Below, in pieces: positions 21,268 through 33,226 of a stretch of 64,000 nucleotides of DNA. Every line of letters starts with the position of its first letter. The first letter of the stretch is position 1. The notes below the pieces were generated by a model. The model worked only from the letters and a program-made list of their open reading frames with translations. It searched no databases and was not told where the DNA came from. The position numbers and the translations under genes were made by a program. The stretch is from Sycobia sp. Sy_11 (taxonomy: Eukaryota > Arthropoda > Insecta > Hymenoptera > Epichrysomallidae): assembly GCA_018907035.1 (NCBI GenBank), contig JACCIC010000030.1, positions 931,001 through 995,000 of the forward strand, in the 5' to 3' direction.

Positions 21268-24200
21268 TATACGTGACCGTGCGAATTCCGCTATGAAATG
21301 GTTGTTATTGATTGATTGCGATCGACATCTGCAGCATCGATAAATCTCTTGCTTATACGTCAATTTCTTGCCATTAACATAGTAAAGAATTCGTAGAGAA
21401 ATATAGCCTGGTAGAAATGCATTCTGTTTTTAAGGTATGAACAAGGTATTTTCAAATGAAGATATTTGGAAAAGGGTATATTTGTTCGGTAGTAAATAGG
21501 AAAACATGTAACGTTTTTTGCGGTCATTCCGGCCGATTTATAGTTACATCTTTTCAAGCTAATTTTCAGCTATTTAAAGCCCATAATAGTTCATAGAAAA
21601 TTTTGAAGTAACTTATAAGTACGTTGGTTCTATATACCTTATATATCTAAATACATATGCAACGCATTGACAATAGCTTACACATTCATATACAATATAT
21701 GTTATACTTATGTGAAGTTATAATCAGGCTTATATACTAACCAAGATAATGTTTTACCACTTGCGACAATGGTAAATCATCAGACATATCGTATGTAGAC
21801 TCTCCATAACATCAAGTTACGAATTATAGTTATGAACTCAGCTTCATTTTTAATTTCAAAAATTAATTTTATTTTATAAAATTTCAATGATATTATTTAT
21901 TTTATAAATAAATAGGATAGAATTACTAATTAACAACCAATGATTTAAGCCGGTATAAGACATCAAAGAATAGAATTTTTTAATTAATTGCTTCATGCGA
22001 AATTTTAGATGTTAAATAACAAAAGGAAAATATTTCCAAAACTAATTTATTACGTATAATATTTAAGATGACAAAATCAAACGACTAGCAGACTTCATTA
22101 TTACTTTGTAATTTTTTTAAATTATTAGTTTCCATATCTTATGATTTTTCTTTTATTAAATCAACGACATAATATTATAATATTATATAAATATTAATTG
22201 TTAAATAAATTATTCATTTACTTACCAGAAACCTAGTTTCTCCCGTTTTCTTAATTTTATTAACAACGTTCACATTTTGACCAACCACGATGATTGATTC
22301 TATTTTTACTACCTAATAACTACTTTCCAGCCTATGAATATTTGTTAGATTTCTATCACTGATACGATTGGATAAAATCTGCCCCCCCCCATCTTTTTAT
22401 TAACATACTATATAGAACTTAAATCAAAGTGGTTTTGTGTCCAAACTCGAAATTTGATTGCTTTTACGTAATCAGATTTTCTGAAATGATTATTTACCAA
22501 AATGGACTGAAATAAAAAAAATTATTAATTTGTGATTAATTTTTTAATAGGTTTAGAGTATTTCTGTAACAGATTTTAATGGAAGCAAGCGCAAACGATA
22601 GCGTACAATACGTGAGCCATAAGAACAAAAACAATGAAATTCAATGTTGTTTAATTGTCATTATTATTGTTATTTGAAGCGACGTGAGCAAAAGAGTAAG
22701 GTATTTGCCTTAAAGCCTTTTGTAAAAACTTAGTCAATTCTTAGATATTGCAATACTGAATTATATTTAACGCACCTTAGGCTTTCAAACTTGATTACTC
22801 AAATATAACAAATTTCTGGACTTATGAAAGGAATGTTTACATTTCCAAGGCTCCTTTTCATCCTCGGACAATTGCAATCGTGTTTACTTACGCTCGTCGT
22901 TGTCACCAAAACCATCATCAGTCGTTTAACAATTATCCATGCGTAAAGCGAAGCATTTGACGGATTATAAAGAAAAGAATTTTGAATTTGCGCCGTCAAA
23001 AATTCGTTGTATAGTGGGGTTTAAAATTTAGTTTATCTTTAAATATATTTTCATTAATTTTTTTAATCGTTACGTTACCCTATTAGCGAGAATCTTACGA
23101 TTTTTAATCGAAAAGTCGTCGGGGACCTCGGAGGGTGGTACAAATATATTGAATCATTCAAACCAACAATACGAAGACTTACGTTAATTGGAATTTTATT
23201 ATTTAATAAAGATTAATTATGTTATATTTTAACATCATTAAAATATTGCATTCACCGACCCTACTTCATTGTACTCCCTCACTTTGTACTCCCTCACTCT
23301 CGTTGCTTGCTTCCCCGACCTGTGTTTTAATTAATTTTTCCCCTCCCCATTTCGTACTAACGCCGAATACCGAAGAAAATGAAAAGCGCGAGTCTAACGT
23401 TGAAAAGCCCTTGCATCCTGGTTATCGTACTCGAACAATTTTAAATGGCAGGTGAAAAAAGAAAACCGCTTCATCCTAGAAACTCTTCACTGGTACCAGT
23501 AGCGTTGTAGAATGCATAATTTTTAATTATATTGATAATTAGCAATGCCCAGGAAAGGGTAAAAAACGAAACTTCGTATAATTGAGACGATATTCTCTCT
23601 AGAGCGTGATGTGCTTGAGATTATTATTGAATTCGCGATGCGTCAGAAAACGATCTGTAGCGAAAAATAAGGTTTTGGGTGGATTTGACAAGTTCGACTT
23701 TCAAGTCGTTTCAGAATGCGCAAGAAAGTTTTTTTTAACGCGTTGACGTAAACGATTATACAGTGAAATGCTGTTTTTATAAGCCATGGAATTTGCTTTC
23801 GAACTAAATTTGTTCAATTTCGACTCAAATTCAGTGTATAACCAGGCTATTCGTTTTAATAGATTCGCGTAGGTATTGAATATCAATATTCAATGGCTGT
23901 CAACCATATAGCTCGATAATTTTGTTTATAAACCTGCGTATATTTACGATAAACATTTAAGATTAGCAAAATTTTGTTTCCAGAATATCTAAAATTTCTA
24001 TAGATCTTTTCGATTAGTAGAATAATTACTCGGAAGGAGGAATAAATTCGCGGTTAAAAGTAACTGTGGGCAATAAAATTCAAGTCACTTATTGGACACA
24101 GGAGAGAGCACGAACGCGTCGCCCTTTTTTTCACAATCAAACTTTCGAATTTCGAATGTACATAAATCTAATGAAAAATTGAAACCGTATAGAAGTAATT

Positions 24201-24450
24201 CTCATTCGAAATTGTAAAACAACTGCTCTCAAGTTTCGAATTCCACGGGGAAAAAAATGAAATTTCCTAGTTGTTTGTTTTTTTCCTTTTATCAAAACGA
24301 ATCGACTGTCAAAGAGAAGCGGCGTGGAGAGTCGAATTATTATTATTATTTTTCTAAATCAGAAACAATTGCTTTAGTCGGATAATTGCCACGGCGCGCG
24401 TATCGATCTCACTCGCATATCTCGCTTAGCACGAATATTCTCATTGTATA
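21268..24450. other. Long AT-rich non-coding stretch
   Basis: The most uniformly AT-rich region of the left half (21600-23200 especially), with a C-run at 22382-22390. No mobile-element motif, tRNA or supported exon was found. A 15-bp perfect tandem duplication sits at 23269-23298. Confidence 0.5.
23269..23298. repeat. 15-bp unit duplicated in tandem
   Basis: TTGTACTCCCTCACT occurs twice head to tail without mismatch. Looks like a recent slippage or repair duplication. Confidence 0.95.
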
Positions 24451-24794
24451 AACGGCTCCGGTAATTAGCCCGCACTGGCGCGAGCGTATTCCACCGCTGT
24501 CGTCGTCGTCGTCGTTGTCGTTGTTATTATAATAACAATTCCAGCGTACGGGGAAACGAAGTCGCACGAAGCCGCCAATGACGATGAAATGGCGAATTCG
24601 AAGTCCCGCGTAAAAACCGACGTAATTTGCCTTCGAATACTGGGCCTCGACTTCGAACGTGGCTTATGAAGGCGACGGCGCTCCTGACCGCTGCTCCCCT
24701 CTCCCCTCCCCCACCTGCCCCTTTGACCTCTTACGCTATTTCGGCCGATAATGCGGGACGAGTGCGGAAGGAGTTTTAATGGCAACGTTATAGT

Positions 24795-24799
<5 letters not shown>
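24451..24799. other. GC-rich patch with GTC/GTT trinucleotide tract
   Basis: A GTC then GTT trinucleotide tract lies at about 24499-24525 inside a CpG-rich patch that ends with a C-rich run near 24690-24722. No coding support. Confidence 0.55.

Positions 24800-24879
<80 letters not shown>
24800..24879. repeat. Compound (CA)n(TA)n microsatellite
   Basis: CA for about 67 bp (24800-24866) then TA for about 13 bp. Confidence 0.97.
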
Positions 24880-25327
24880 GTCGGTAATTTTTGCGTGTAC
24901 TCACGCACTGTTGATGGTGTTAGTGTTGATCGTTGGTGGTACAACCTGCGCAATTTTTAATTTTTTCAGCTAACTGTTCGCGTCCAGCTTTCTTATAAGA
25001 CGAGCGCCTGCACGGCAAGAATGTTTTCGCTCGCTGACGATATTTTGGGTCGGGAAACTCGTGTGTGACTTTATGTTTGCTTGTCTGTCCATTTTATATT
25101 TTATTTCTTGGTCGAGTCTTTATACGAATATAGTTCATTTATTAATAAATTTTGTAAATTTGTACGCTTTTAATGAAATACGCAACATAGAAGTATTGCT
25201 ATGCTTTAATCAGTTGTCTGTATAATTGGTAAAAAGTAGTCGTAATAAATAGTCTCGTCTATCATAATAATGTGTAATACTGTAAGGGCAATAAGGTATT
25301 TGGTTAATTTACTATAAATTAAAATTA

Positions 25328-25329
<2 letters not shown>
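24880..25329. other. AT-rich non-coding stretch
   Basis: Unique sequence between two microsatellites. Nothing supported. Confidence 0.5.

Positions 25330-25386
<57 letters not shown>
25330..25386. repeat. TA dinucleotide microsatellite
   Basis: About 57 bp of uninterrupted TA. Confidence 0.97.
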
Positions 25387-25391
<5 letters not shown>

Positions 25392-25782
25392 ACTATCTAT
25401 TCGTCATAACAAGTATCTGTTGTATGACAATCATACACATTTTGCACTTTTCTAGAGCTTGTTAATGAGCGGAAATGAACGATAATAATACTAAATCGTA
25501 GCTGAAGCCGCCATTGTTTTGAAATGAAGATTTCAAATATGACCTTGTATGAGAAAATTTAAATTTGATCGGGACGGTCGAAGACGCTTGAACTTGCTAT
25601 GTTAAAATGGTCACATATTATTTCGAAAAAAATTGCAACCAAAAGAACAATCATGAAATTCATTTCATAAAAATTGTATTGTGCTAGTCACACTATTTTT
25701 TACTTTTCGCCGCTATAAAATTAACAAAAATGTATATTAATTAAAACTTTTATTATTTTAATAAAGCATACGTAAACACGCG

Positions 25783-25783
<1 letters not shown>
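25387..25783. other. AT-rich non-coding stretch
   Basis: Unique AT-rich sequence between two TA repeats. Nothing supported. Confidence 0.5.

Positions 25784-25831
<48 letters not shown>
25784..25831. repeat. TA dinucleotide microsatellite
   Basis: About 48 bp of uninterrupted TA. Confidence 0.97.
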
Positions 25832-25833
<2 letters not shown>

Positions 25834-25904
25834 CTATATAAATAGTATCTACAAATGTAAAAAATAATAAATGATAATTATGTTTTTTGTATAATTGCAA
25901 ACGA

Positions 25905-26130
25905 CGCTATTATCTCGAACCGCGCGACATTCTCGTTCGTCGCAGCGCGTTTCTCGGTAATGGGGGAGGCGCAGCCCCGTGTTTGAGGCCGCGGCGGCAG
26001 CTGTCAATGGAGTATAAACAAGCGCAGAGGGTCACGGTTCGCGCGTCGATTGTATCGAGCGGCCTTACAGATGGGGCACGATGCGCTGGCAAAGTACCGC
26101 GCTTCGTCCCCTCATTTGGCGATATTTGTT
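25905..26130. other. Short sharply bounded CpG-rich patch
   Basis: About 220 bp of CpG-rich unique sequence in very AT-rich surroundings, containing CTGTCAATGGAGTATAAACA at 25999-26018. The sharp boundaries suggest a conserved regulatory block. Both strands have open frames through it but without splice or family evidence. Confidence 0.4.
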
Positions 26131-27360
26131 GCGAACTTCTGTTTTGCAAGTGATGCTGTATGCGTTTCATTTGTTGTTTTTTTTTTTTTTCGGTTTTGGT
26201 CTCGTTTCGTGTATTTCTTCGATGTATTTCTTTGCAGCCGTTACGGCTCGCGTAAGATTTGATTCTTTTCAATCGGGCGCATGGCTGTTCGCGCGTCCGA
26301 ATGTGATATAAATAAAATAAATTCATTTTCAATAAAATGTCATATTTCTGTGATCGATGACCTCAAAAAACCTGTGGTAGTCATGCATGACTCGCATCTT
26401 AAATATTAAGAAAAAAACACGTTATATGTGTATTCACTAGCAAACAATGGTTAATAATTTAGCTGTTATTTTACAGTTATAAGTATTCCAAGGAAAAAGT
26501 CAGTTGAACATTTCGAAAATAAAACTGATAGCGGTCAAAATCTACACATAAAAATACACATATTACCTTTTTTTTTTATTAAAACACCACAATTAATAAA
26601 ATAATGAAATCAACGTAATTCAAATGGCACCATAGGACAAAAGCAGGTAATAAATCATAGAAAAAGTGTTATATGTATTATTTGACATCCGTCCAAATCA
26701 GGTTAAATAGGAGGTTAGAAGAGGTACGTGCAAACTTTATTTTTTGTAAATTAAGAGTTAATGTTTATTAATTTCTTTCATTCAACAAATTTGAGAGCTT
26801 ATAAAATTGTGATTTTCATGGTTATCTTTTGCATATCTGTTGACGAGGGTCAGAATGATGATGTAGACTTAATCATTCTTAATAAATAATCCGAAAGCAT
26901 AATAGAAATGTTACAATTTTTTAAACATTTTATTCATCTTTTTTTTATTTTTTTTTTCAATTTCAGTAAACATTTTTACCCGATGGAAAATAAGAAATTC
27001 AGCGTACACAACTTTTCAAAGTACTCTCATCAGAAAAGTTGTGAAATATTCTCGTAAGTCCGTATAAACTTACGTGCTGGGAATGGACAAGTTTATCTAA
27101 GTGAAAAATTTCTTTTTGGTCAGGCATTGGATTAGCCAAGTGAATTTCATGATGTAAAAGACATCAGGAATTTTGAGAGGACTTTATATGAACTCTTTAA
27201 AACAATTGCTTATTATCGTTGTAAAACAAAAGATAATAAAATTTTTCGAATTTTTGATTGGTTCTATTAAGGTGCAGCGGTCATTTTCGCAAAATCAAAA
27301 ACAAAAATAACCAGGAATTTTTAGCTTATTGAAAGTTAATTTATTGCCCAGAAAATAAAT
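26131..27360. other. AT-rich non-coding stretch with a hairpin
   Basis: T-run at 26176-26190 and T/A runs near 26569-26580 and 26938-26960. A perfect inverted repeat is listed separately at 27007-27043. No gene supported. Confidence 0.45.
27007..27043. repeat. Perfect inverted repeat, 11-bp arms, 15-base loop
   Basis: CACAACTTTTC (27007-27017) and its exact complement GAAAAGTTGTG (27033-27043). Too short for a microRNA precursor. It could be a transposon-end remnant or a chance palindrome. Confidence 0.85.
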
Positions 27361-27790
27361 TTCTAGCCACAGCCAGCGCCCCGTTAACACTCGACAGGCA
27401 AGCTTGAGATTTAAGGTAATTGGCACCGTGTCAGCAACTAAGTTAAGTCGTATGTTTTTGATATTTTTTCATCCTTCTTAAGCGGGGGGGGGGACGAGTT
27501 TAAAGACTAGGAATTCGAAAAATAAACCACCCCTTGTCTGTCGACAAGTACTCCGCGGACTAAAAATTACGAGCCTTGGCACATTATTCTCAGAGCTGAA
27601 ATGCAACTTCAGTTGCTGGCGCTGCAAACTTGTTTAAATCTTCAGCCGGCTCGACAGGCGTTAACGAGGAGCTGACCGCGCCTACGAATTTATTCACCTG
27701 GCAATAAATTAACCATTAATCAGCTAGCGATTCCTAGATCGCAAGTTTTGCTCGGTTCGCTGAAACGACAATTGCCGTAAACGGAGCCTT
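27361..27790. promoter_or_regulatory. Candidate conserved non-coding block (enhancer-like)
   Basis: Balanced-composition unique sequence in AT-rich flanks, with CACCTG (27697), TTAACCATTAATC and GCTAATTAA-type homeodomain cores, paired GTTAACACTCGACAGGC / CTCGACAGGCGTTAACG words (about 27383 and 27651), and CAACTTCAGTTGC palindromes. The pattern is typical of developmental enhancers. Function is inference from composition and motifs only. Confidence 0.25.
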
Positions 27791-28079
27791 TTTTTTTATT
27801 TCGACGTTTATTTAATTCAAAGTCTTCGAAATAAAAGAAAAAAAAACAGGCATTGAGATTGAAACCATTCCGAAAATCGTAAACAAGAACCGGATTACGT
27901 AAAAAAAAAAAAAAAAAAAACAAAAGAGTGGTAAAATAAAAATAAAGGTAAAAAATAAAATCTTTATTATTTTCCCGACACGCGTACACATACACACACA
28001 TACATACACATACACCCATCGGATAAATAAACGAACGCACCGCGAATCTCTACGTTGGCTGTTTAACTATATAAATACA
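27791..28079. other. Homopolymer-rich stretch
   Basis: T-run near 27791, an A-run at 27901-27920 and a CA/TA-rich piece at 27986-28015. No gene supported. Confidence 0.6.
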
Positions 28080-28500
28080 GGTGGTTGTTACGAACGGTGA
28101 ACGCGTTAGGTGAGCGGGGTTGAGCGGGGCGGGACACGCGTTCAGGTTGACAAAGTATAAATCTCCGGCCGTTTGTTACGTTTACAGGTGCATACGCTCC
28201 CCCCTCCCCCTCACTCTCTCGCGCACTCTCTCTCTCTCTCTGTCTCCCTCGGTCGAACGCTCGCAGAGGCCTATAAATAAATTGGCAGAGCGCCAACGTG
28301 CAAATATCCTCCCCCCCCCATTCGTCATTCGTGCCCGGCGCGGAATGGAATAACCGGCGCACGCGTGCCGCGACTGCTAATCGAGCGGAAATCGTCGGGA
28401 GGTGCGACGTTTCATTTCTTTTTTTTTTTTTTTTTTGCTCGGATGTGTCTGAATCCCTCGCTTCTCCCCCCTCCCCGCCCTCCAGCTCTGCCAAGCTCTT
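28080..28500. other. GC-rich patch with CT tract and TATAAAT
   Basis: CpG-rich, with GTATAAAT at 28155-28162, a CT tract at 28225-28240, a C-run near 28311-28318 and a T-run at 28420-28436. The TATA-like site has no clear initiator at +30. The 190-codon minus frame across it is low-complexity and rejected. Confidence 0.4.
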
Positions 28501-29157
28501 ACGTGGATTTTTATGTAAACGAAAGACTCGCGTATTAGGACTGAAACAGAATGGGAGGTTCGAGGAACGAAAGAAACAGGACTCGGGCTCCCAGACCTTA
28601 TTCATAATCGCTCGATCAGCGAATCTTAAATTCACGGCACATCAAAGTTATCGAAGGCACGGGAATACGAGCATTGGCAAGTTTCCTATTCATTGTATTT
28701 CACTTCCCTTTTCATTCATGTAATTCCTGTTTTTATTTTCTCGTAACGAAAGTCTCAAGGTCTCCTATTGCGCTTAAGATCGTATATACATAGATAGACT
28801 TGTTCCTTTTTATTTGTTTACAATGGAATTAAATAAATAAAAAATTTTCCAATAAATTCAGACTCCAATTATTATCGACCTTTTCAGATTATAATGAAAC
28901 AAATGTAACCGCAAAACTCAGATTCACTGATTCCAAAAAAAAAAATTTTTAACACTTGCAAATTTTTAACCAAATTTTTAAAAAATTGGAAAAATGTATT
29001 TTTTTAATTCAATTTATTTTGATAATTGAAATATATAATGTCGAGTATGCATATTATACATATGTATACATTCGGCAAGCAACTCAAATTCCCATTTTAA
29101 TTCAATTAACCAAGGCCTCGAAATTCGCAGCACCAAATGCTGAAATACATTACATGA

Positions 29158-29159
<2 letters not shown>
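28501..29159. other. AT-rich non-coding stretch
   Basis: Unique AT-rich sequence with an A-run at 28936-28945. No gene supported. Confidence 0.5.

Positions 29160-29199
<40 letters not shown>
29160..29199. repeat. TG dinucleotide microsatellite
   Basis: About 40 bp of uninterrupted TG. Confidence 0.97.
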
Positions 29200-30089
29200 A
29201 TTCGTTACGATTCCAATTTGAATATCTACCGCGGCAGGCCATGCTCCCGTCGATTCACCTTCGGCTTTCGCGAATGCGCGTCGCAAAATGCGTCGGCTTA
29301 TATATGTAACGTCAGCCTTTGTTATCTCAACGCATCAGGCTGCGGTATTCTCCCTCCACCCCCGCCCCCACACCCCTCTCACCCGCCGTCTCTTTGCTTT
29401 TGGTAACTCTGGTAATTATGCAAATTTTAGCTTAAGGAAAGTGCAGCGAAATGCTTGTTATAATATGCCTTTGGGAAAATTCAACAATGATTGTCGCATG
29501 AAATATTTATTATGGGGATGGAGGGCTGTTTTCAAGGATTCGAAGAGCAGAGAATAGGATTTCAGATTCGATTGAAAGCCCCCGGGGTAAAATATTTTTC
29601 ATTATAGATGATTGATTATTCGTGAGTTGATAATCGGTATAGATGATGAGAAGACGGAACACGCATAAAATGTTATTTTGACCTTGTTTATTGACAATGC
29701 TTCGAAAATATCCGCTTTTTTTCTTCATACATAATAAACTTTTTTTTAGATAAAGTTGAAAGATGCAAAATTATAAACAGTATAAAATAATCAAAAGAAT
29801 ACGATAGGCCACACATGCATAGATCTCGGCCGAAATTACATTTCAGCGTTGAAAGCAAAAACGTCGCTATAAACAGAAAAAGCTGAAAAAAATCTTTATC
29901 ACTCAAGTACATAAAGTTTACGAGTTATAATTAGAGCGCGTTAAATGTTTTTCAATTTCTGTTTTATATTTTAAAACTTACAATTCGATACCGATCGTGG
30001 AACAAATTTAAACTCGCGCGCCAAAAATAACTCCGCAAATACAGAGACACTCGCAATTGATCGGATAGATACATTTTGAATTAGCAGCG
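29200..30089. other. Mixed non-coding stretch
   Basis: 29230-29400 is balanced with a C-rich piece (29349-29386). The rest is AT-rich. No gene supported. Confidence 0.45.
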
Positions 30090-30660
30090 CAAGTTGCGAT
30101 CGAGCAACGCGGCACAAAGTCTCGTCAGCGGCCGTCGATCGATCTGCCCGGTGACACGGGGCCCGAAATTTTCCGACGACGCGCAGCGCTCGCGAAGCAA
30201 TAATGAACACCTTCTGTTTCCCGTCGGCCGAGCCTCCAGTCGTCGCGCGGCGGCTCTTAATTTTCACAACGGCCACGACCGAGAGCCAGCCGCCGCTCAA
30301 GATCGACAGCCGGAGCCGGAGCGTGTCATTGATCCCGCAACAGATCTTACGGCCAGCCGAGGATATGAACAGAAGCGGGAGCGAGGCGCGCCACTCGAAG
30401 ATCGCGCGCGTACCGTGGATTACGATCGAGGAGTCATTAAAAAAGCCTTCAAAGGCGAAACCGTTTCGCGATGTTTATTTTTTTTTTTGTTTTTTGTTTT
30501 TTGTTCTGTTGCCATCGTTCATTTGCAGTCTCGAGGTTTTTACGCGCGTGCGGCGGGGGCGGAGGGGGGGGGCTAATTGCCGTACTCTTAAAATCCTCGA
30601 AATAGATTTTACGACTCTGCGGGCACGAGGGTGCCGCTTACGCGATATTTTAAAATAACG
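30090..30660. other. CpG-rich patch with overlapping open frames
   Basis: Strong CpG richness, a T-rich run at 30477-30510 and a G-rich run at 30556-30572. Two plus frames (30094-30576 and 30203-30658) stay open through the same bases, rich in Arg, Ser, Ala and Pro. Because both are open, neither is convincing. The first 380 bp would deserve a conservation test as a possible exon. Confidence 0.35.
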
Positions 30661-30689
30661 CAATCGTTAAACGGCGGCTCGCTCGTTTA

Positions 30690-30709
30690 TACACACACAC
30701 ACACGCACG

Positions 30710-30777
<68 letters not shown>
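30690..30777. repeat. Compound CA/CG then GA microsatellite
   Basis: CA with CGCA and CGCG interruptions (30690-30742), then a pure GA run (30743-30777). Confidence 0.96.
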
Positions 30778-30781
<4 letters not shown>

Positions 30782-31212
30782 GAACGTCGGTGTTTACGTC
30801 TGCACTATTTTCGAGGAGGAAGTTTTGGAAGAGCACTTCCGAATTTCGATTTTTTGCAAGAAGCGAATGGGTCTGGCATAATGTCTCGGCCTATAAATTT
30901 GATTGGTGATATTCGTTGGATCTTAATGTGGATTTGAGCGAATGTGGTCGAAAATATAAAGGTCAATCGTTATTGTAATTTTAGCAATGAATTCGTAAAA
31001 GTATTTTCTCATTTATGTCGAAAAGTTTTAAGAACTGTCAAAATATTTGAAATTCTATTCGTTCGTAATTTGAGATTTCCGCCCCATAAAAATAAATATA
31101 TTCCGCTATTTCAATAATACCTTTTATAATTCAGATCTAACGTTTCATTTCAATAATTTCAATGGTTCTTGAAAATGATTCAACTGATTTTGTATTAATA
31201 TCACTGATATAG

Positions 31213-31214
<2 letters not shown>
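30778..31214. other. AT-rich non-coding stretch
   Basis: Unique sequence, nothing supported. Confidence 0.5.

Positions 31215-31259
<45 letters not shown>
31215..31259. repeat. TA dinucleotide microsatellite
   Basis: About 45 bp of uninterrupted TA. Confidence 0.97.
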
Positions 31260-31266
<7 letters not shown>

Positions 31267-31974
31267 TCAAGTATAATCGTTCAACTCACATAAAAAAAGA
31301 TAGATTAATAGCATTTACAATAAAAATACAAAAAGCACTTCCCAAACGATATTGTATATTAATTTTATATTGTATTTTATTGTGCCTGGAGATTAATTTA
31401 TTCGTGCATAATCATAAGAGCTTACCGAACCAATAAAGCTAATTAGAAATTAAAGATTATTTATAATTTTTGCACAAATAAAGTAATACACCAGCATACA
31501 AATTGTTAAGAATAATAACGACAAACTTTATTACGGTTATGATTGTGTCAGTTTAAAGTTTTTGTTGGAGGTAACGCAAAAAAAATATATATCAATACGA
31601 GTATAGAAGTTGATTTTTATGTCGTGAGACAGTTTCTATCAGAGCGGAGCGAGGATGTTATGTCGATTTTGCACAAAATTATACTGACGCTATGATGTTA
31701 AAGTTAGAGTGTTATTAAGAAAATAATATACAGCTTGAGAGAGTTAAGTTGAAGAAGATATTTCTATATTGTTGATTTCAGTCTATTGAAAAAGAGTAGA
31801 CTTAGAGTCACAGAATAGAATAGAAAAATGAGGGAAGCAAAGAACATAGAAGAGATAATAACAAATATTTTTATCGGTCGTTCCAACTTCTAAGATATTC
31901 TATCTATAATTAAGTCAATAGAGGAGCAGAGAAGAAAGAGCAAAGTAGATAAGAGAAGAAAAGGGCAAAGAAGA
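31260..31974. other. AT-rich non-coding stretch turning purine-rich
   Basis: Unique AT-rich sequence. 31780-31999 is increasingly GA-rich on the plus strand. Nothing supported. Confidence 0.5.
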
Positions 31975-32470
31975 GACAGAAAGAGTGAGAGAGAAAGGGG
32001 GCGGAGCCTCGCGATTTCTTGCCATATGAATATAATCGACCCTTACACGGACCCCTTCGCTCCGAAGCTCCTCTTACCGCCCACTCTCGCCGAGACTTGC
32101 TCGGGAGCGGAAAAAAATGGCGCTGTACGAAGATGCGCGTGGGGGGGGGGGTCTGTGCTGCAATCATTAAACGACCATCGTTCGCCAATCCACGGGCGCG
32201 TCAATTGATCGCTCGCGAGCTTAAGCCCCTCCCCCCGAGCACGCGTTTACACGTACGTATACTTGTATATGTATGTATATACACGAGTGTATGGATATAT
32301 GGATATTTTCCTGGCCGCGGGCCAGCAGCGAGTATTATATACCCGTCGGTCGTGCGTCCGAGATTTCGCATACTGTATCCCGTGTACACGAAATGCAATG
32401 CTCGGCCTCTTAGGGCGCCCGTGGCCCCCGTGCGCGTTTACGAGGCGCGACGCGGGTCGGGCTCGGGCTC
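31975..32470. other. CpG-rich patch
   Basis: GC-rich with a G-run at 32141-32150 and a C-run near 32228-32235. An internal TA/TG-rich piece lies at 32250-32310. Overlapping open frames on both strands are rejected as composition artefacts. Confidence 0.45.
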
Positions 32471-32481
32471 GAGGGACATGC

Positions 32482-32486
<5 letters not shown>

Positions 32487-32532
<46 letters not shown>
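32487..32532. repeat. TA dinucleotide microsatellite
   Basis: About 46 bp of uninterrupted TA. Confidence 0.97.
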
Positions 32533-32534
<2 letters not shown>

Positions 32535-32715
32535 TGCACAGTCGGGGAGACTGGGGGATTATGTCGCCCGTTATAGCCGGACTTTTCGTACTGTTTTAGC
32601 GCGGAAGTCTCCTGTGTGTGGGAATGCTCGCGGAGAAAGCGTAGCAGCGCGAAATTGCACAACGGTGATATTGGATGCTTCTTCACGCTTGACAATTGAG
32701 TTTTTTAATTTTATC

Positions 32716-32718
<3 letters not shown>

Positions 32719-32763
<45 letters not shown>
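32719..32763. repeat. TA dinucleotide microsatellite
   Basis: About 45 bp of TA, only 186 bp after the previous TA run. Confidence 0.97.
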
Positions 32764-32765
<2 letters not shown>

Positions 32766-32971
32766 AAAGATGCATAGTTATAATAAAATAATGTAAAACT
32801 ATGCCAGATAAAAATGAAACAAATAAAATCGAGAAGACTAATACCGTTTATAAAATAAATTACCAATTCTATACGTTCTAATTTTTTGGAAAAATGTCTA
32901 GAAAACTATTAAATCGGTTAAAAGAATACGCGAGTTTTATAAAATTAATATAGATCAACGTCTGCTTATAA

Positions 32972-33226
32972 ATGCGTGTAGAAGAAAATGCTCATACAAT
33001 TGATGTTAATAATATAAAGATACTGGATGAAGAACGTCCATATAAAAAAGGATTATTTTCACAGATCATCGATGTAGATAACCAAGTAAATAGTTCAAAC
33101 ATACAATGGAACAAAAATAAAATAAAATTCAAATCCAAAAATCTCTTACTTGATTTTCAATATCATTGCCATTATAGTTTGATTTCAATAGGAAATTCAT
33201 ACTGTCTCAAGTGTTCAAGAGGGTGA
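32972..33226 (+). CDS. Unidentified 84-codon open frame, doubtful gene
   Basis: ATG at 32972 directly follows an in-frame TAA. The frame ends TGA at 33224-33226. The product begins MRVEENAHTIDVNNIKILDE and ends NSYCLKCSRG. It is Asn/Lys/Ile-rich as expected of AT-rich DNA, but acidic and hydrophobic residues alternate and it has no low-complexity repeats. There is no signal peptide, membrane segment or motif I recognise. No promoter or poly(A) signal is convincing. It may be a fragment of a decayed transposon or simply chance. Confidence 0.15.
   Translation: MRVEENAHTIDVNNIKILDEERPYKKGLFSQIIDVDNQVNSSNIQWNKNKIKFKSKNLLLDFQYHCHYSLISIGNSYCLKCSRG

Noticed and set aside
28063..28635. 190-codon minus-strand frame
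   Set aside because: Crosses a T-run (Lys run) and a CT tract (Arg-Glu run); other frames over the same bases are also open.
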